NCBI GenBank assembly: GCA_934097255.1
Contig: CAKONT010000036.1
Span: 1 to 9,141 of the forward strand
From: an uncultured Bacilli bacterium
Lineage (GTDB): Bacteria; Bacillota_I; Bacilli_A; RF39; UBA660
Reading direction: 5' to 3'
DNA: 9,141 bases
Part shown: piece by piece, positions 7,077 to 9,141 of the stretch
Layout of the letters: each line of letters starts with the position of its first letter
Position numbering within the stretch: position 1 is the first letter of the stretch
The notes under the pieces: generated by a model
What the model saw: the letters and a program-made list of their open reading frames with translations, nothing else
Databases searched by the model: none
Told to the model about the DNA's origin: nothing
Translations under genes and position numbers: made by a program

Positions 7077-7084
7077 CATATAAT
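7077..7084 (+). promoter_or_regulatory. CATATAAT -10-like element of the BclA-like gene
   Basis: CATATAATAAAAATGTGAGG precedes the ribosome site AAAGGAG (7097-7103) and lies 39 nt before the GTG start. It is the plus-strand copy of the shared element. The 37 bp between the two divergent copies must hold both -35 regions. Confidence 0.5.
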
Positions 7085-7115
7085 AAAAATGTGAGGAAAG
7101 GAGTGTATTTATTTT

Positions 7116-7784
7116 GTGAATAAAAATTGTTTTTCAAATTGCAATAAAAATGATCAAGTTATTACAAGACTAATGGTATGTCAGGGTCCAAGAGGGCCAG
7201 TTGGTCCAACGGGTCCTACTGGACCTACTGGGTTAATAGGATTAACAGGTCCTACAGGTCCAACAGGTCCAACAGGCCGTAATTTAATTCGTACAGCATA
7301 TTTAGTAACATTTAACGATGGAACAAAAGAAGATGGAGTACCTGTTTTATCAGGTAATAGACTACCAATTAGTAGAGTTGAACTTGATATTAGCAATTTA
7401 GTGACTTTAAATGAAATTGAAAAAACAATAAAATTAAACGAAATTGGATATTATAAAATATCTTTTACAGTATCGGCATATCCTTCTGTAACTGGAATAG
7501 ATTTTGATCCTAAAACAGATATTGTTTCTGTTGGATTTAGAAAAATAAATACAGATGAAGTGTACGTTGGAGTAGGCGAGTGGGTTTTTAACGGTGAAGC
7601 AATTGAATTAATAGCATCAGGAGTTATTTCCGTTGTTGATACACATAGTTTATATGAACTAGTCAATTTAAGTATAAAAACAATTTATCTGAATACTCCT
7701 GATATAAAAAATATTTCGTCATCATCGTACTTTAGTAATCCTCTTGTTACTATGTTGATTGAGTATTTGGGTAGACAAACCTAA
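7116..7784 (+). CDS. BclA-like collagen-repeat spore-surface (exosporium) protein
   Basis: This 222-residue protein has three parts. Residues 1-23 form a Cys-containing N-terminal segment. Residues 24-56 hold eleven uninterrupted Gly-X-Y triplets, mostly Gly-Pro-Thr, with seven threonines. Residues 57-222 form a beta-rich globular domain (IRTAYLVTFNDGTKEDGVPV ... NEIGYYKISFTVSAYPS ... FSNPLVTMLIEYLG) like the TNF/C1q-type C-terminal domain of BclA. In Bacillus anthracis and C. difficile such proteins form trimeric, O-glycosylated filaments on the spore surface. The N-terminal part probably anchors it; there is no signal peptide, as expected for a mother-cell product. The start is GTG, 12 nt after AGGAG. 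The collagen tract is short, and the divergent glycosyltransferase is the likely modifier. Class is firm; naming it BclA itself would overstate it. Confidence 0.9.
   Translation: MNKNCFSNCNKNDQVITRLMVCQGPRGPVGPTGPTGPTGLIGLTGPTGPTGPTGRNLIRTAYLVTFNDGTKEDGVPVLSGNRLPISRVELDISNLVTLNEIEKTIKLNEIGYYKISFTVSAYPSVTGIDFDPKTDIVSVGFRKINTDEVYVGVGEWVFNGEAIELIASGVISVVDTHSLYELVNLSIKTIYLNTPDIKNISSSSYFSNPLVTMLIEYLGRQT
7185..7283 (+). repeat. Gly-Pro-Thr collagen-like triplet tract
   Basis: Eleven 9-bp units of the form GGN-CCN-ACN, with variants GPR, GPV, GLI, GLT and GRN, make up the collagen-like part of the BclA-like gene. The tract is clearly richer in G+C than its surroundings. Such tracts change length by slippage between strains. 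Confidence 0.95.
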
Positions 7785-7810
7785 CTTATGAAAGGAGTTT
7801 ATTAAAAAAA

Positions 7811-7834
7811 TTATGTCGTTTAATCTAGACATAA
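7811..7834. repeat. Short inverted repeat before the 36-codon ORF
   Basis: TTATGTC (7811-7817) and GACATAA (7828-7834) form a 7-bp stem with a 10-nt loop. There is no T-run, so it is not a terminator. It lies just upstream of the ribosome site TAGGAG (7843-7848) of the small ORF. Confidence 0.35.
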
Positions 7835-7858
7835 AATTTATTTAGGAGTGTGATATAA

Positions 7859-7969
7859 ATGGATTGCAACAGTGAGAAAAACAGAATTATAGAAAATAAT
7901 AAATTGAGAAGAAGGCTTTTAGAAATAGGAGTTTTCGGATGTGCTGGACCAACTGGAGCTATTGTTTAA
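7859..7969 (+). CDS. Small 36-residue protein ending in a collagen-like GPTGA scrap
   Basis: ATG 7859 follows TAGGAGTG (7843-7850) at good spacing and opens a 36-codon ORF ending in TAA. The protein starts MDCNSEKNRI, is rich in Asn, Glu, Lys and Arg (KLRRRLLE), and ends FGCAGPTGAIV. The Cys-x-Gly-Pro-Thr-Gly junction copies the place where the upstream BclA-like protein passes from its N-terminal segment into collagen repeats (VCQGPRGPVG). It could be the remnant of a second collagen-like gene that lost its repeats and C-terminal domain, or a true mini-protein of the spore surface. The 75-bp gap after the BclA-like gene has no terminator, so co-transcription is likely. No recognisable coding sequence continues after the stop. 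Confidence 0.6.
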   Translation: MDCNSEKNRIIENNKLRRRLLEIGVFGCAGPTGAIV

Positions 7970-8121
7970 TCAATAAAAATAAAATTAGTAATTTCATAGC
8001 CATATACCTATATCAAAGTTATATTTCTTAATAGAAAAATTTAAATAATAATTATATTTTAGCATAGAAAAACTAAGCTTTTTATATTGTCAAAAAAAGT
8101 AAAAAAAATGGGGATTATAAA
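7970..8121. other. Non-coding AT-rich spacer before the methyltransferase remnant
   Basis: This gap holds no ORF, no RNA gene and no strong terminator. TTGTCA at 8087-8092 resembles a -35, but no -10 sits at the right distance. TGGGGAT (8109-8115) may be the ribosome site of the old methyltransferase start. Confidence 0.5.
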
Positions 8122-9141
8122 ATGACAAATAGTAATTATGCAGAGAGTACCATAAGAGTTGGTACTTTTTTTATTGGTCTTGGAGCACCAGAAAAAGCTT
8201 TTCAAAAATTAAAAGAAGAGAAAATAATTAAAGATTATAAAATAGAGTTTTTTTCTGAAATAGATAAAAATGCTATTAAAAGTTATTGTGCGGTTCACAA
8301 TGTTGATGAATCATTAAATTTAGGTAATATTACTGAAATTAAAGGGAATGATTTACCTTATTGCGATATATTGATAGGAGGTTTTCCGTGTCAAGATATT
8401 AGTTGTGCAGGAAAAATGAAAGGATTTGATTTAAAAAGTGCAACGATATCAAGTTTAGGATGAGAAATGATAAGACTTTTAAGAGAAGTAAAAAACAAGC
8501 CAAAGTATATTATTTTTGAAAATGTGGAAACATTACGAGTAAACCTTTTAGAGAAACTTTATATTTATTTAAGCAAGATTTAATTAATTTAGGTTATACT
8601 TTGTATGATAAGATTTTAGACGCAACTAAATATGACACACCTCAAACAAGAAAAAGATATTTTCTTGTTGCTATTTTGGATAATAAAAAAGTGTTTGCTT
8701 TTGGCGAAGGAAATGGATGCAGAAAAAAATTAATAGATTTTTTAGATAAAACAGTTGATGAAAAATACTATTTAACTACAGGTAAGTTCAAAAAAATACC
8801 TAGAAATAAAATATATTTACTAAGAAAAATGATGTAACAAGAGAATATGAAATTGATTTAAATAAATATAAAATAGGTGGTGTTTGTGGAAAAGACAAAA
8901 AATGTAAGTTTGCTCAATCGTCAAGAGTGTTTTCACAAAATGGATATGCACCAACATTAACAGCAAATAATACATCGGATAATTTTAAAATATTAGTAGA
9001 GGAGGATTAGGATGAGAATTAGAAAAATAACTTCAAAATAGGCATGGAGATTAATGGGGTTCTCAGATGAAGAATATGAAAAAGCATATAGAGTGTGTGC
9101 TGAAACATATTTATATCATCAAGCAGGGAATTCAATGGTAG
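8122..9141 (+). pseudogene. Decayed C5 cytosine-specific DNA methyltransferase (runs past window end)
   Basis: A Dcm-type methyltransferase can be followed across three frames. Motif I-like GTFFIGLGAPEKAF and SEIDKNAIKSY lead to motif IV GGFPCQDIS (catalytic Cys in PCQ, about 8386-8394), motif VI IIFENV, motif VIII QTRKRYFLVAIL, a target-recognition part ending GYAPTLTANNTSDNFKILVE, and motif X QAGNSMV at the edge. Five lesions break it: TGA at 8461-8463 where family members have Trp (SLG-W-EMIRLL); a one-base loss near 8541, restoring KPFRETLYLFKQDL; another one-base loss in the A-run at 8825-8829, restoring NDVTREYE; a frame change plus TAG at 9008-9010; and TAG at 9039-9041 where KEAW is expected. 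The first fragment (113 codons) keeps PCQ but lacks motifs VI-X, so no active enzyme is expected. No endonuclease gene is visible in the window. In the intact state it would have methylated cytosine in a restriction-modification or orphan role. Confidence 0.9.

Noticed and set aside
7185..7283. CRISPR-like or tandem-repeat array
   Set aside because: The periodicity is 9 bp and in frame with Gly-X-Y codons, so it is protein-coding collagen repeat, not spacers and repeats.
7181..7396. Minus-strand ORF with Gly-Pro-Val repeats
   Set aside because: It is the complement of the collagen triplets; Gly-Pro-Thr codons read as Gly-Pro-Val on the other strand. The plus-strand protein has the ribosome site and a full domain structure.
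7813..7845. Ten-codon ORF (MSFNLDIKFI) as a leader peptide
   Set aside because: The AAAGGAG at 7791-7797 is about 15 nt from its ATG, too far for good initiation, and there is no attenuator-like structure after it.
8087..8124. Sigma-A promoter TTGTCA/TATAAA before the methyltransferase remnant
   Set aside because: The TATAAA overlaps the start codon and the spacing is too long; no suitable -10 lies 16-18 nt after TTGTCA.
8461..8463. TGA read as Trp (alternative genetic code)
   Set aside because: Reading TGA as Trp restores the methyltransferase here, but no other gene in the window has an in-frame TGA, Trp is encoded by TGG elsewhere, and the same remnant has frameshifts and a TAG.

Overview
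The window is very AT-rich, and every intact gene reads in the standard code with TAA or TAG stops and TGG for Trp. An SRP-receptor/YlxM pair, a full-length SpoIVA and a BclA-like collagen protein point to a spore-forming, low-GC Bacillota. Clostridia or an Erysipelotrichia/RF39-like Bacilli lineage both fit; the sequence does not decide between them.

Layout. Positions 1-665 (+) hold the 3' part of ftsY and a directly abutting ylxM, closed by a strong terminator. Positions 746-2221 (+) hold spoIVA with a possible sigma-E-like promoter, followed by a convergent terminator region. Positions 2289-7008 are all on the minus strand. In transcription order they are a GT2/TPR glycosyltransferase (7008-5914), an ABC ATPase and overlapping permease of the nitrate/taurine/sulfonate type (5857-4315, ended by a 13-bp hairpin), a DUF368/PopT-type undecaprenyl-phosphate translocase (4260-3472) and a short divergent M3/PepF-like metallopeptidase (3422-2289). 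Divergent from the glycosyltransferase, on the plus strand, are a BclA-like spore-surface protein (7116-7784) and a 36-codon ORF ending in a collagen-like scrap (7859-7969). The window ends in a heavily decayed C5 cytosine methyltransferase pseudogene (8122-9141) that runs off the edge.

How it fits together. The best candidate for a coherent system is a spore-surface module. It has a collagen-like protein rich in Gly-Pro-Thr triplets, a divergently transcribed glycosyltransferase that could modify those threonines (compare sgtA-bclA3 in Clostridioides difficile), and a tiny second collagen-related ORF. The same -10-like string, CATATAATAAA, lies 31-39 nt upstream of the glycosyltransferase, the BclA-like gene and the ABC transporter operon. 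It matches the CATAnnnTA form of mother-cell sporulation sigma factors, so all three may be switched on together in the mother cell. It also contains TATAAT, so a vegetative promoter cannot be excluded. The ABC transporter has no substrate-binding protein in the window. Nothing else here looks like a defence island apart from the dead methyltransferase.
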